Of a stretch of DNA of 64,000 nucleotides, positions 50,620 to 60,056 are shown piece by piece. The stretch is from Lachnospiraceae bacterium C1.1 (GTDB taxonomy: Bacteria; Bacillota; Clostridia; Lachnospirales; Lachnospiraceae): NCBI GenBank assembly GCA_030434875.1, contig JAUISW010000001.1, positions 1,189,501 to 1,253,500 on the forward strand, read 5' to 3'. The translations under genes were made by a program, and so were the position numbers. The notes under the pieces were generated by a model, which saw only the letters and a list, made by a program, of their open reading frames with translations, did not search any database and was not told the origin of the DNA. Within the stretch, counting starts at the first letter, position 1; every line of letters starts with the position of its first letter.

Positions 50620-52011
50620 TTAGTCTATATCAAATTTTCCTCTGAAATAGTTCTCAAGCTCAGAGATAGCAACTCTTTCCTGCTGCATGCTGTCACGATC
50701 ACGGATTGTAACTGCATTATCAGTCTCAGAGTCAAAATCATATGTAATACAGTAAGGAGTACCTATCTCATCCTGTCTTCTGTATCTCTTACCGATATTT
50801 CCACGATCATCGAACTCGCAGTTGTAATGCTTGGAAAGCATGTCATAAACCTTCTCAGCACCTTCGTTGAGTTTCTTTGAAAGAGGAAGCACACCGATCT
50901 TAACAGGTGCAAGTGCCGGATGGAAATGAAGAACTGTTCTTACATCTCCGCCCTCGAGCTCTTCCTCATCATAAGCTTCGCAGAGGAATGCAAGAACAAC
51001 TCTGTCAGCTCCAAGTGAAGGCTCGATAACATAAGGAAGATATCTTTCATTTGTTGCATCATCAAAGTAAGTAAGATCTTCACCTGATGTATTCTGATGC
51101 TGTGAAAGGTCATAATCTGTTCTGTCGGCAATTCCCCAAAGCTCGCCCCAGCCAAACGGGAACATGAACTCAAGGTCTGTAGTTGCTTTTGAGTAGAAAG
51201 CAAGTTCTGCCTGATCGTGATCACGTGTACGCATATCCTCAGGCTTGATTCCGAGATCCTGAAGGAACTTTATGCAGTAATCTTTCCAGTAGTTAAACCA
51301 GTCAAGATCTGTTCCGGGTTTGCAGAAGAACTCAAGCTCCATCTGCTCGAACTCTCTCGTTCTGAATGTGAAGTTACCCGGTGTGATCTCGTTTCTGAAA
51401 GATTTACCGATCTGACCGATTCCAAAAGGAATTTTCTTTCTCGATGTTCTCTGAACGTTCTTAAAATTAACAAAGATACCCTGTGCTGTTTCCGGACGAA
51501 GATAAACTGTATTCTTTGCATCTTCAGTAACGCCCTGGAAAGTCTTGAACATAAGGTTGAACTGACGGATATCCGTGAAATTATGCTTACCGCATGTAGG
51601 GCATGCAATAGAATGCTCGTGGATGAAGTCCATCATTGCTTCATTTGTCCATCCATCAACACTTGAATCAAGTGTGAAATCGTTGTCAGAAGCCCAGTCT
51701 TCAATGATCTTATCAGCTCTGAAACGTTCATGACATTCCTTACAATCTATAAGAGGATCAGAGAATGATTTAATATGACCTGAAGCCACATAAGTCTGAG
51801 TATTCATTAGAATAGCACAGTCAACACCGACATTATATTTGCTGCCGGTAACAAATCTCTGCCACCATGCTTTCTTTACGTTGTTTTTAAGCTCAACACC
51901 GAGATTACCATAATCCCATGTATTAGCCAAACCACCGTAAATCTCAGAGCCGGGATAGATAAATCCACGTCCTTTTGCCAATGTGACAATCTTGTCCATC
52001 GTTTTTTCCAT
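50620..52011 (-). CDS. glyS: Glycine--tRNA ligase (single-chain alpha2 type)
   Basis: This 463-residue class II synthetase is of the eukaryotic/archaeal-like type, found in some Firmicutes instead of GlyQ/GlyS. It shows [51 protein letters not shown] and [18 protein letters not shown]. Zn-type cysteines (CKECHERF and CPTCGKHNF) lie near residues 100-150. It charges tRNA-Gly. It is upstream of alaS in one operon. Confidence 0.96.
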   Translation of the reverse strand: MEKTMDKIVTLAKGRGFIYPGSEIYGGLANTWDYGNLGVELKNNVKKAWWQRFVTGSKYNVGVDCAILMNTQTYVASGHIKSFSDPLIDCKECHERFRADKIIEDWASDNDFTLDSSVDGWTNEAMMDFIHEHSIACPTCGKHNFTDIRQFNLMFKTFQGVTEDAKNTVYLRPETAQGIFVNFKNVQRTSRKKIPFGIGQIGKSFRNEITPGNFTFRTREFEQMELEFFCKPGTDLDWFNYWKDYCIKFLQDLGIKPEDMRTRDHDQAELAFYSKATTDLEFMFPFGWGELWGIADRTDYDLSQHQNTSGEDLTYFDDATNERYLPYVIEPSLGADRVVLAFLCEAYDEEELEGGDVRTVLHFHPALAPVKIGVLPLSKKLNEGAEKVYDMLSKHYNCEFDDRGNIGKRYRRQDEIGTPYCITYDFDSETDNAVTIRDRDSMQQERVAISELENYFRGKFDID

Positions 52012-52068
52012 TTTGAAATCTCCTCATTATAATAGAATTTAATAAATAAATTTATTTATATCGCAAAA

Positions 52069-52647
52069 TCAATATATGATATAGGAATCACTACTTCCTT
52101 CCTTAACAACCGCGACTTTTGAATCTGTTATTTCAACATTTCCGGATGAATCCTTTATCTTGGAAGGCGTTATTACCGATACATCCATATTAAGAGACAG
52201 TTTTGTTCCATCGTCAGATTCGGAAATAGTTAAAGGAATATTATTGAAGTCAGTATAAACTTCCGGACTTGCGTATTCCATTACCATTATCGCATTTCCT
52301 TTTTTTATCTTCAGACTGGATAACTTGACTGCATCCTTTTCTTCCGAATCATTATTATATTCCGCTATCGTATCATTAACCATTTTCTCGAGCTCTTCTT
52401 CACTGTATTTTTCAGTATCGAAATCCTCGTATATAGTTTCTTTGATCACACCTGATTTAGATATTTTAATAGAATTTCCTGAAACGGCAGGGCCGGAAAA
52501 AGCTGAACTAACCTTACGGATCAGGCTTCTGCCTCCAAAAAAGATAAGCAATACAGCCGCAAGTAGGATTAAAAGAAAAATCGTTCTTGCAATATATGCC
52601 TGAATTCTCCTGATTTTCTGTCGTCTACTCTTTCTTCTGCGTCTCAC
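52069..52647 (-). CDS. Membrane-anchored protein of unknown function (GTG start)
   Basis: This 192-residue protein starts at GTG 52647 after AGAGG. A very basic head (RRRRKSRRQKIRR) is followed by one helix (TIFLLILLAAVLLIFFG). The extracellular domain runs ISKSGVIKETIYEDFDTEKYSEEELEKMVNDTIAEYN..AVKLSSLKIKKGNAIMVMEYAS and ends SYIIY. No family is recognised. It lies between glyS and recO and is probably co-transcribed. Confidence 0.68.
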   Translation of the reverse strand: MRRRRKSRRQKIRRIQAYIARTIFLLILLAAVLLIFFGGRSLIRKVSSAFSGPAVSGNSIKISKSGVIKETIYEDFDTEKYSEEELEKMVNDTIAEYNNDSEEKDAVKLSSLKIKKGNAIMVMEYASPEVYTDFNNIPLTISESDDGTKLSLNMDVSVITPSKIKDSSGNVEITDSKVAVVKEGSSDSYIIY

Positions 52648-52743
52648 GTAAAATTACCTCTGATCATTTTTTGATAAATTCCCAATTCCAAAGAATCATT
52701 ATATAAAACTATTGTATTATTTTCAAGGCAAAGTTCTCATATA

Positions 52744-53391
52744 CTATAGGAGTCGCATAACTTCCAGACTTTTAGATCTGAAATGGATAAATCTTGCTGT
52801 ATAAATATCAGCGGCATATTTCAGTTCTTTTTCAATATCCTCCCTAAGCTTAAAATTATACAGCTTTTCTACAGGAGAAGAAAAAATGTAATTTATAGCA
52901 TGCACAGTGCCTTCTTTAAGTCCTACACCATTTATTATCCCGGGAAACTCACCATTAACTACCAATGTTTTAATTTCATAAACCGCTTTTACGAGATAAT
53001 TGTCATAATTTTCGGATATAAGTGCTCGAAGCGATTGATATAAAAGCTTTAGCATTTCCAGATCATCATTGTTCTCTCTCGTGTAATATTCTGCAAGTTC
53101 AAGAAAATAGGAGCCAAGATAATAGGCTTCAAGATTTCCTCGAAGCCCTTCGAAATAATTCGTTATTTCAGCGTCTCTGAGATTATAAGCTGTTCTGCCT
53201 TCACCGAGTGAAAAATTACCAAATGCAAAAGGCTCTGTTGCAGCCATAAAACGATTGCCGCTTCTTCTTACACCATGTGCAAAGGCAGTGATCTTACCGC
53301 GCTCTGCGGTAAGAAGCACCAGCCTTCTGTCATATTCGGAATAGTCCACTGCCCTCAGAATAATTCCTGTGAGCTTTACAGCCTCGCTCAT
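52744..53391 (-). CDS. recO: DNA repair protein RecO
   Basis: This 215-residue protein has an N-terminal OB fold (LTGIILRAVDYSEYDRRLVLLTAERGKITAFAHGVRRSGNRF) and a helical middle (NLEAYYLGSYFLELAEYYTRENNDDLEMLKLLYQSLRAL). It is ~30 residues shorter than typical RecO and lacks the CxxC zinc site, as in several Lachnospiraceae. It works with RecF/RecR to load RecA. Its ATG directly follows the era stop (TAAATG). Confidence 0.9.
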   Translation of the reverse strand: MSEAVKLTGIILRAVDYSEYDRRLVLLTAERGKITAFAHGVRRSGNRFMAATEPFAFGNFSLGEGRTAYNLRDAEITNYFEGLRGNLEAYYLGSYFLELAEYYTRENNDDLEMLKLLYQSLRALISENYDNYLVKAVYEIKTLVVNGEFPGIINGVGLKEGTVHAINYIFSSPVEKLYNFKLREDIEKELKYAADIYTARFIHFRSKSLEVMRLL

Positions 53392-54294
53392 TTACTGATT
53401 GTCCTTTTTATTAAAACCAAAGAAACGCATCTGTTTTTCATCATTTCTCCAGTCTTTTTTTACCTTTACCCATAATTTTAAAGTAACCCGGCAGTCTAAA
53501 AGTTTTTCCGCCTCTATTCTGGCAGCGGTGCCAATTTTTTTTAACATTGCCCCGCCCTTGCCTATGACAATTCCCTTATGGGAATTTCTTTCACAGTATA
53601 TAGTGGCATCTATAAAATACATGCCGTTTTTGTCTTTCATGCTGTCAATTTCAACCGCAATCCCATGAGGTACTTCTTCCGAGAGATTTCTAAGAGCCTG
53701 CTCTCTGATGAGCTCAGAAACAATATTTCGCTCTGTCTCATCAGTTACAGTATCCTCATCATAAAAAGGTTCACCATAAGGAAGCAGATTAAATACAGCA
53801 CTCAAAAGTTCATCCTTACCAATACTATGCTTTGCGGAAACAGGAATGATCTCCTTAAAATCCATTAAATCCTTATAAGCATCAACAACAGCAGGAATCT
53901 CACCTTTTTTTACCGTATCTGTTTTATTTATTACGAGGATTACCGGTACATTTGCCTTTTCGAGAACTTCTACTATGTAGCGCTCTCCGGCACCTATATA
54001 TGTAGTCGGTTCAACTAACCAAAGAACACAGTCAACTTCTTCTATGGTCTTGATCGCTGCTCTGTCCATGTATTCACCAAGAGCATTGGCAGCCTTATGA
54101 ATACCGGGTGTATCAAGAAATACTATCTGTCCGGCATCTGAAGTATAAACTGTCTGCATTCTTTTACGCGTTGTCTGTGGTTTTCTTGATGTTATTGCAA
54201 GCTTCATTCCGATAAGATGGTTCATAAGTGTTGATTTACCAACATTCGGACGGCCGATTATAGTTACAAATCCGGCTCTTTTTTCCTGACTCAA
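53392..54294 (-). CDS. era: GTPase Era (TTG start)
   Basis: This 300-residue protein starts at TTG 54294, seven bases after GGAGG; upstream ATGs lie within the M16C gene end and lack an RBS. The G motifs are GRPNVGKST, DTPGIH and NKTD. The KH domain is C-terminal (RNSHKGIVIGKGGAMLKKIGTAARIEAEKLL, LKLWVKVKKDWR). Era helps mature 16S rRNA and 30S subunits at the membrane. The era-recO order is common in Firmicutes. Confidence 0.96.
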   Translation of the reverse strand: MSQEKRAGFVTIIGRPNVGKSTLMNHLIGMKLAITSRKPQTTRKRMQTVYTSDAGQIVFLDTPGIHKAANALGEYMDRAAIKTIEEVDCVLWLVEPTTYIGAGERYIVEVLEKANVPVILVINKTDTVKKGEIPAVVDAYKDLMDFKEIIPVSAKHSIGKDELLSAVFNLLPYGEPFYDEDTVTDETERNIVSELIREQALRNLSEEVPHGIAVEIDSMKDKNGMYFIDATIYCERNSHKGIVIGKGGAMLKKIGTAARIEAEKLLDCRVTLKLWVKVKKDWRNDEKQMRFFGFNKKDNQ

Positions 54295-54313
54295 TATAAA
54301 TCCTCCTCTAACA

Positions 54314-57235
54314 TCACGCCAATGTTCTTGTTGACTTGAAAATATCCTCATTATTTCGGATTTTTTCTTCACTTCCTACAGCAACTACTACTTCGCTGTC
54401 GCGAATAGCTGCAGCATAAGGTGCAAGACTTCTGATAGTCTCTACATTGCAGGAAAGAACCTCATCACGTTCCTTCTGTACATCTTCAAAGGTATAGTTT
54501 CCTAAATATGCTGAAAGACTTCTCAAGCCTCTTGCCTTAGGATTCAGAGGTGTATCCATATTGCTGATAGCACCTATAACATACTTTGTCATATCTCTTT
54601 CTGAAGCATCATATTCTTTCAGATAATCTGCCGCACCATTGTATATATCAATAGTTTCCGTAAGATGCGGGTCTCTGTAGGATACCATGTAACTATCACC
54701 GGATCTTGTAAAGCCGCTCATACATCCATATGCTCCGCCTTTAACTCTGATGTTCATCCAGAGATAATCATATCCCATCATAACCTGAAGAACTTTTAAG
54801 GCACCGTTATACGGCAGGCCGTACTTTTTAAAATTAGCAGCCTTTGCAACATACTGAACCTGTGAAGCTGTCTTAAAGCCTTCATTTTTATTCTCAGGCT
54901 TAAATACCCAGTTATCGCGTTCACCTTTTTCAGATGACAAATTATTCTTAAATTCTGCAGCCTTTTCGGAAATGAATTTGAATCCATCCTTTGAACCTGT
55001 AAAATCAACCATTAGATTATCTTTATGGAAAAGAATTTCTTTTACACGATTGATTTTTTCGACGAGCTCCTCATATTTGTCATCAAAATTATCCGCATAA
55101 TCGGATACACAATCATAGAAAGTTATACCATTTACTTCATCTATATATTTAGAAGTTGCTGAAAAATACGAATCAGCTCTGGCAACCGCTGTAGAATGTC
55201 CGGCTGAGATCATTGAAGATGCCATTCTGCTCTTAAGCATTAAGAGAGATTCTTTTATTCTCTTTTTATCATCAAATTTTGATTTAAAAAGAATTTCCGG
55301 AATGATCTCAAAAGCAAATCCAAGCTTATCCTCTAAAAACTTTCCTCTTGCCTCAAAAGTAGAAATAAATTTTCCATCATTTTTTATATCTGAGTATGTG
55401 CTGATAGAGAAATTTACTCCTCCGCTTTCTAAATTGATCTCATTATTAAGGTCACTATAGCTGTAATTTTCTGTATCTATCTGACAGAGAAGATTCTTAA
55501 ATATACCAAGATATGGTGTGAGCTCAGAAGGAATGCCATCTGTCTTAAACATTAATCCAAGATAAGCTATACCATTGGTAAATATATCATGATGAAGGAA
55601 AAGAGTTCCATCCTCTGTCATCGGACTGTTATCGAATTTTTCTGCTGACTTTTCAATATCATCGATAGTAAGCATAGGAATAGATTCAAGCTCTTCCTGG
55701 CTGCTTGGCTCATCCTGATAAGCCTTAAGAGCTGCAGTCTCTTCTACAATTTTATTGATCTCATCAGCTGAAAGTGAATTTTTGTAATCAGCAAGCTTTG
55801 CGGCAACTTCAGCATCATGTTTCTCTGTAAGCCCCTTTACAGGCTTAAGGATTACCATCGATGTAAAGTTGTTATCAAGAAGATATTTCTGGATCAGTTC
55901 TTCGAACCAGCCACTATCAACTCTCTTCTTAAGCTCTGCAAAAGTGTCATTCTCTGCAATATGGATAAATGGTTCGTTTGAATCATAAAGCCAGCTGTCA
56001 AATGACTGAAGACCATACATAAGTCCCTTCGGATAATGTCCAAAGTCTGCCTCGCGGTATCTGAATTCAAATGAATTGATCCCAGCACGAAGAGCCTTTT
56101 TATCAATACCGTTTTTAACCTGTTCCTCAAGGACTTTTCTGATAGTCTGAAGGAATTTATCCTTCTGCTCATAATCTGCTTTTCTGGCGATAACAGAGAA
56201 ATAAGGCTGATAAATACCATTATCATAGCTTCCGTCAATGTCAGAGCCAATGCCCTCATCAAGCAGTGCCTGCATAAGCGGTGCTCCCGGAACATCAAGC
56301 AGCGCATACTCAAGGATCTGGAAGGCAAGATAATTAATCTTATCAAGGTTATTTCCAATTGAAACATTCCATGAAAGGAAGGTATTATGCTCTGTCGATT
56401 CATCAGCAGCTATCGAATAATCCTTTTCAACTGTTTTCATTGAATCAAAAGGAGCCTGCACTTTTATAGAGCTGTCAATCTCAATTTTGTCATACTCAGA
56501 GAGATATTCCTTATCAATCCATTCAAGTTTTTCAACCATATCGCAATTTCCATACAGATAAATGTAGGAATTTGACGGATGATAATATTTTGAATGCATA
56601 GAAAGAAATTTTTCATAGCTAAGCTCAGGTATAACATCCGGATCTCCACCTGACTCTACCGCATACTGTGTATCGGGATAAAGTGAGTTTAAGATAAATC
56701 TCGATAAAACGTCATCAGGAGAAGAAAAAGCTCCCTTCATTTCATTGTAAACAACTCCATTAATGGTAAGCGGAGAATCAGCATTCTCCATTTCATAATG
56801 CCATCCCTCCTGCCTGAAGATCTCTTCTCTGCTATAAATATTCGGATGAAAAACAGCATCGAGATAGACATCCATAAGATTCTGGAAATCCTTGTCATTG
56901 ACAGATGCTATCGGATAGACTGTTTTATCTGGATATGTCATTGCATTAAGAAAAGTATTCAATGAACCCTTTGCAAGCTCAAGAAAAGGATCCTTCACCG
57001 GGAATTTCTTTGATCCGCAAAGTACAGAATGCTCAAGAATATGCGGAGTACCTGTAGAATCAAAAGGAGGTGTTCGAAATCCTATCGTAAATACTTTGTT
57101 TTTATCATCATTTTCAAGAAGCATTACCTTTGCACCGGTTTTTACATGCTCCAAAAGATAGCCCATAGAATTAAGGTCCGGGATATTCTCTTTTTTAATA
57201 AGTCTATATGTCGTTAAATCTTCTATTTTACGCAT
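54314..57235 (-). CDS. M16C-family zinc peptidase (presequence-protease-like)
   Basis: This 973-residue insulinase-type protein has the inverted zinc motif HILEH (65-69), with the distal Glu in the helix further on (..NEMKGAFSSPDDVLSRF-type region). Full length for the M16C group, with four repeated half-domains. PYNGALKVLQVMMGYDYLWMNIRVKGGAYGCMSGF at the C-terminus holds the R/Y substrate pair typical of M16. The protein is cytoplasmic and degrades peptides. The RBS is AAGGAG. It lies 20 bases upstream of era. Confidence 0.93.
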   Translation of the reverse strand: MRKIEDLTTYRLIKKENIPDLNSMGYLLEHVKTGAKVMLLENDDKNKVFTIGFRTPPFDSTGTPHILEHSVLCGSKKFPVKDPFLELAKGSLNTFLNAMTYPDKTVYPIASVNDKDFQNLMDVYLDAVFHPNIYSREEIFRQEGWHYEMENADSPLTINGVVYNEMKGAFSSPDDVLSRFILNSLYPDTQYAVESGGDPDVIPELSYEKFLSMHSKYYHPSNSYIYLYGNCDMVEKLEWIDKEYLSEYDKIEIDSSIKVQAPFDSMKTVEKDYSIAADESTEHNTFLSWNVSIGNNLDKINYLAFQILEYALLDVPGAPLMQALLDEGIGSDIDGSYDNGIYQPYFSVIARKADYEQKDKFLQTIRKVLEEQVKNGIDKKALRAGINSFEFRYREADFGHYPKGLMYGLQSFDSWLYDSNEPFIHIAENDTFAELKKRVDSGWFEELIQKYLLDNNFTSMVILKPVKGLTEKHDAEVAAKLADYKNSLSADEINKIVEETAALKAYQDEPSSQEELESIPMLTIDDIEKSAEKFDNSPMTEDGTLFLHHDIFTNGIAYLGLMFKTDGIPSELTPYLGIFKNLLCQIDTENYSYSDLNNEINLESGGVNFSISTYSDIKNDGKFISTFEARGKFLEDKLGFAFEIIPEILFKSKFDDKKRIKESLLMLKSRMASSMISAGHSTAVARADSYFSATSKYIDEVNGITFYDCVSDYADNFDDKYEELVEKINRVKEILFHKDNLMVDFTGSKDGFKFISEKAAEFKNNLSSEKGERDNWVFKPENKNEGFKTASQVQYVAKAANFKKYGLPYNGALKVLQVMMGYDYLWMNIRVKGGAYGCMSGFTRSGDSYMVSYRDPHLTETIDIYNGAADYLKEYDASERDMTKYVIGAISNMDTPLNPKARGLRSLSAYLGNYTFEDVQKERDEVLSCNVETIRSLAPYAAAIRDSEVVVAVGSEEKIRNNEDIFKSTRTLA

Positions 57236-57250
57236 TAATGTCTCCTTATA

Positions 57251-58135
57251 TTATTTTTCAAGCCATGTGATCAGATCATCATAAATATCAACGGCTGTAT
57301 TATAACCATGTTCATAAAATGCCTCGAGCTTATGGACATTCTGCTCTGTACGTCCAACCACCTTCTCGCTCGGACGGATCACAAAAAGGCGACCTTCATT
57401 TTCCAGCCTTTCCATTATGCTCATCTGTCTGTTATAAACAGCAGGTCTTGAAAGGATTGCCCTTACAAGTTTTGGATATTCAGCAAATTTCTTTTTTATA
57501 AGAGCAGCAAATTTGTTTTCAGGATCTTTTCTGTATCCGGCTTCTCTTGTAGCTATAACAACTACTTTTTTATAACCCAGCATTATTGCCCTTCCGTAAG
57601 GAATGGAATCTGCCAGTCCGCCATCCATATAAATCCTGCCATCTAATTTCACTGGATCAGCAGCAAACGGAAGTGTTGATGACGCTCTGCAAATTTTCAT
57701 AAGTCGTTCAAAATCAAAATATTCACTTAAATACTCTGCCTTGCCGTTTTCTATATTTGTAACAACGCACTCTGTCTTCATTCCACGCTTCTGATATTCT
57801 GTGAAATCGAACGGAAACCATTCTTTTGGAAAAGTTTCAAAAGCTTTTTTCATATCATAAAAGCATCCGATTTTAGCAATATTGGAATATGAAAAAAGTC
57901 TTTTTGATCTATCGGGAATTATAAATGTTTCCCTTGTTCTGCCAATCTGCGCTGAAGCATAATCCACAGCATTGCATGATCCTGCAGAAACCCCGACTAC
58001 ATAAGGAAGAAAAAGATTTTTTTCCATAAAGTAGTCAAGAACTCCGGCAGTAAATACTCCTCTGGAACCACCGCCTTCAAGCACCATCGCAGATTTACTG
58101 TAATCATTCCAGTTTTTAAAATCAGTAGTTGTCAT
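57251..58135 (-). CDS. Patatin-like phospholipase
   Basis: This 294-residue protein has the oxyanion loop LEGGGSRGVFTAG (residues ~19-31), the nucleophile GVSAGS (Ser ~50) and the catalytic Asp in DGGLADSIPYGRA. The Ser-Asp dyad is intact. It hydrolyses acyl esters; no signal peptide is seen. Its ATG overlaps the sigma-like gene's stop (ATGA), and it lies 15 bases before the M16C gene. Confidence 0.92.
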   Translation of the reverse strand: MTTTDFKNWNDYSKSAMVLEGGGSRGVFTAGVLDYFMEKNLFLPYVVGVSAGSCNAVDYASAQIGRTRETFIIPDRSKRLFSYSNIAKIGCFYDMKKAFETFPKEWFPFDFTEYQKRGMKTECVVTNIENGKAEYLSEYFDFERLMKICRASSTLPFAADPVKLDGRIYMDGGLADSIPYGRAIMLGYKKVVVIATREAGYRKDPENKFAALIKKKFAEYPKLVRAILSRPAVYNRQMSIMERLENEGRLFVIRPSEKVVGRTEQNVHKLEAFYEHGYNTAVDIYDDLITWLEK

Positions 58136-58875
58136 TTTACCAATCCTTCAATCTTTCCGCCGGTAATCCTAATGGCTTCATATATATCTTCAAGCTCAAT
58201 ATCTGTCTCTTCTGCAAGCTCTGCTGCGGTAACATCTCTTCGAAGCATTTCTGAGAGTTCCTTGGCTTCTTTACCTATCTGCTCAATACGTTCCAGTACA
58301 TCTTCTATTCCGCTTTTATCATCGCTGTCCCTGGCTATAGCAGCATCCATGGAATCCATAATAGTCTTACCGATCAGACCTTCTATCTCATCCGGACCCT
58401 CTACAGTGCCAAGAAGATCTATTGCCATCATTAAACCGATATTCCCCTCACCGATAAGATCTTCGATCGGCATTCCATGATAGACATAAAGCTTTGCAAT
58501 ATCAACAACATCCGGCAAATGCATATTTATAAGCTTTTGCTTTGAATCATCGTCATCTTCTTCAATGGCAAGTCGGATTATTTCCTTCTTTTCATCATCC
58601 GAATACTTTGGAAGATCTGCAAGTTCTTCTAAGTAAAAATTAAGATAATTTCCATCAGTTTCACTGAAATTGAATTCCTCGGGATCATTTCCATCCCATT
58701 CGCCAAACTTAATATTCAATCCATTGAAATAGTCCCTTGTAAGTTTTATATGCTCTTCAGTAAGATCAAGAGGAGCAAAAAAGCGATTGAATTCTTCTTC
58801 AGTTATGTAATTGTGATTTTCATGTGCTGCACGTACTGCAGCATCAAGTACTTTTTTATATTCTTCTGCGTTCAT
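58132..58875 (-). CDS. Sigma-70-like protein lacking region 4
   Basis: This 247-residue protein has an N-terminal part like region 1.1 (YITEEEFNRFFAPLDLTEEHIKLTRDYFNGLNIKFGE). A region 2-like core follows (KQKLINMHLPDVVDIAKLYVYHGMPIEDLIGEGNIGLMMAIDLL), as in RpoD's L-x-L-V..IA..Y..G....DLIQEGN-IGLM. The region 2.3/2.4 part that melts and reads -10 is reduced. Region 3-like LSEMLRRDVTAAELAEETDIELEDIYEAIRI is present. There is no region 4. It could bind core RNA polymerase without promoter reading. It is coupled to the patatin gene. Confidence 0.75.
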   Translation of the reverse strand: MNAEEYKKVLDAAVRAAHENHNYITEEEFNRFFAPLDLTEEHIKLTRDYFNGLNIKFGEWDGNDPEEFNFSETDGNYLNFYLEELADLPKYSDDEKKEIIRLAIEEDDDDSKQKLINMHLPDVVDIAKLYVYHGMPIEDLIGEGNIGLMMAIDLLGTVEGPDEIEGLIGKTIMDSMDAAIARDSDDKSGIEDVLERIEQIGKEAKELSEMLRRDVTAAELAEETDIELEDIYEAIRITGGKIEGLVK

Positions 58876-58906
58876 TTAGTTTCCTTATTTAAAATTATAA
58901 AATTTA

Positions 58907-59791
58907 TTATTTTATATGTGTATGGGTAAACAGATGATCCTGACAATACTCGTAATTACCATTACATTTTGAACAGAAGCGGAACTCTAAAGTTGGATCA
59001 TCAAGCTCTGTTCTGCCACAGACTGCACATTTATGCTTTGAAATAACACCGTTGGAATTTTTATAATTTCCCTCTGGCCTCTGCCTTGACATGGATTTTC
59101 TGAAATCCGATTTTCTTCGCATATTTTTTGTTCTCTTACTCATTGCCATAAAATAGAAAATGATAAGATTTAATAAAGAAGCCAATATGATTATCTTACC
59201 GTACCAGCTTACAATGAGCAGCTGAAGAAAAATATAAACAAGATCAATAATTCCTAACCACTTAATTTTAATCGGGATAAGAAAATAAAGCATTACCTGT
59301 ACATCGGGATAAGTTGCCGCAAAAGCAAGAAAAACTGATGCTGATATATAATAAGTTGTTACACAGAGAGCTATTCTGTATCCCAAAGTCTGTGAATACA
59401 TTAAATATTCTACGCCATCTGCCTGAATTCCAAGTCTTGCAATGAAATACATTGCAAAAGCAGCTATAATTGTAAATATGATTCCCGAGAATATATAGAG
59501 ATTATAACGAAAATCCCCCCAGGTTCTTTCCATTGCTGTTCCTATAGAAAAGAAGAACAAGAGCATGATAATGGAAGCGATCCCCGGTGCCGAAGGCGGC
59601 ATCAGAACCCAAGAAAAGACTCTCCATATCTGTCCATGTGTTATCAAATATGGGTCAAATGATACAAAATCAGTAGCTTTGAAAAAATAAAACAAATAGC
59701 CAACTATATAAGTAATTATTATTATTTTCGTCATTTCGGGAATAGCATACTTACCATATTTTCTTTCAAGATCATTTATAAAATTTCCCAA
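58907..59791 (-). CDS. Rhomboid-fold membrane protein with C-terminal zinc ribbon (TTG start)
   Basis: This 294-residue protein starts at TTG 59791, nine bases after GGAGG. It has about six helices. QIWRVFSWVLMPP and FFFSIGTAMERTWGDFRYNLYIFSG resemble the start of rhomboids/derlins (H-x-x-WRL-T..F.P; ..G..LE..WG..R). The catalytic GxSG and His are not found, so it is likely a pseudoprotease. The tail holds a Cys4 zinc ribbon (CAVCGRTELDD..FRFCSKCNGNYEYCQDH). It is upstream of the sigma-like gene. Confidence 0.78.
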   Translation of the reverse strand: MGNFINDLERKYGKYAIPEMTKIIIITYIVGYLFYFFKATDFVSFDPYLITHGQIWRVFSWVLMPPSAPGIASIIMLLFFFSIGTAMERTWGDFRYNLYIFSGIIFTIIAAFAMYFIARLGIQADGVEYLMYSQTLGYRIALCVTTYYISASVFLAFAATYPDVQVMLYFLIPIKIKWLGIIDLVYIFLQLLIVSWYGKIIILASLLNLIIFYFMAMSKRTKNMRRKSDFRKSMSRQRPEGNYKNSNGVISKHKCAVCGRTELDDPTLEFRFCSKCNGNYEYCQDHLFTHTHIK

Positions 59792-60056
59792 ATTATATTT
59801 CCTCCAAATTTATTTCTTTATCTATAAAGCTACAATTACTGACTTATAATCATAGCACATCTGTTCATTTTTGAAAAGATATTATCAGGTAAGACGAAAG
59901 CCATATTTCCTCTGCACCCTTTATTTGTCTATATCAATTTTATTTTTTGTAAGCCATGTATAACATAGTTTTTAATACCACTTGCTAAATTTTCATTCTC
60001 GTCGTATACTATGGAATGTTACCTTAAAATATTGGCAGTTCAGAGGTTTATTACAC

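Noticed and set aside
50597..52068. T-box riboswitch upstream of glyS or alaS
   Set aside because: The gaps before alaS (23 bases) and glyS (57 bases) are too short for a T-box leader and no T-box motif was seen.
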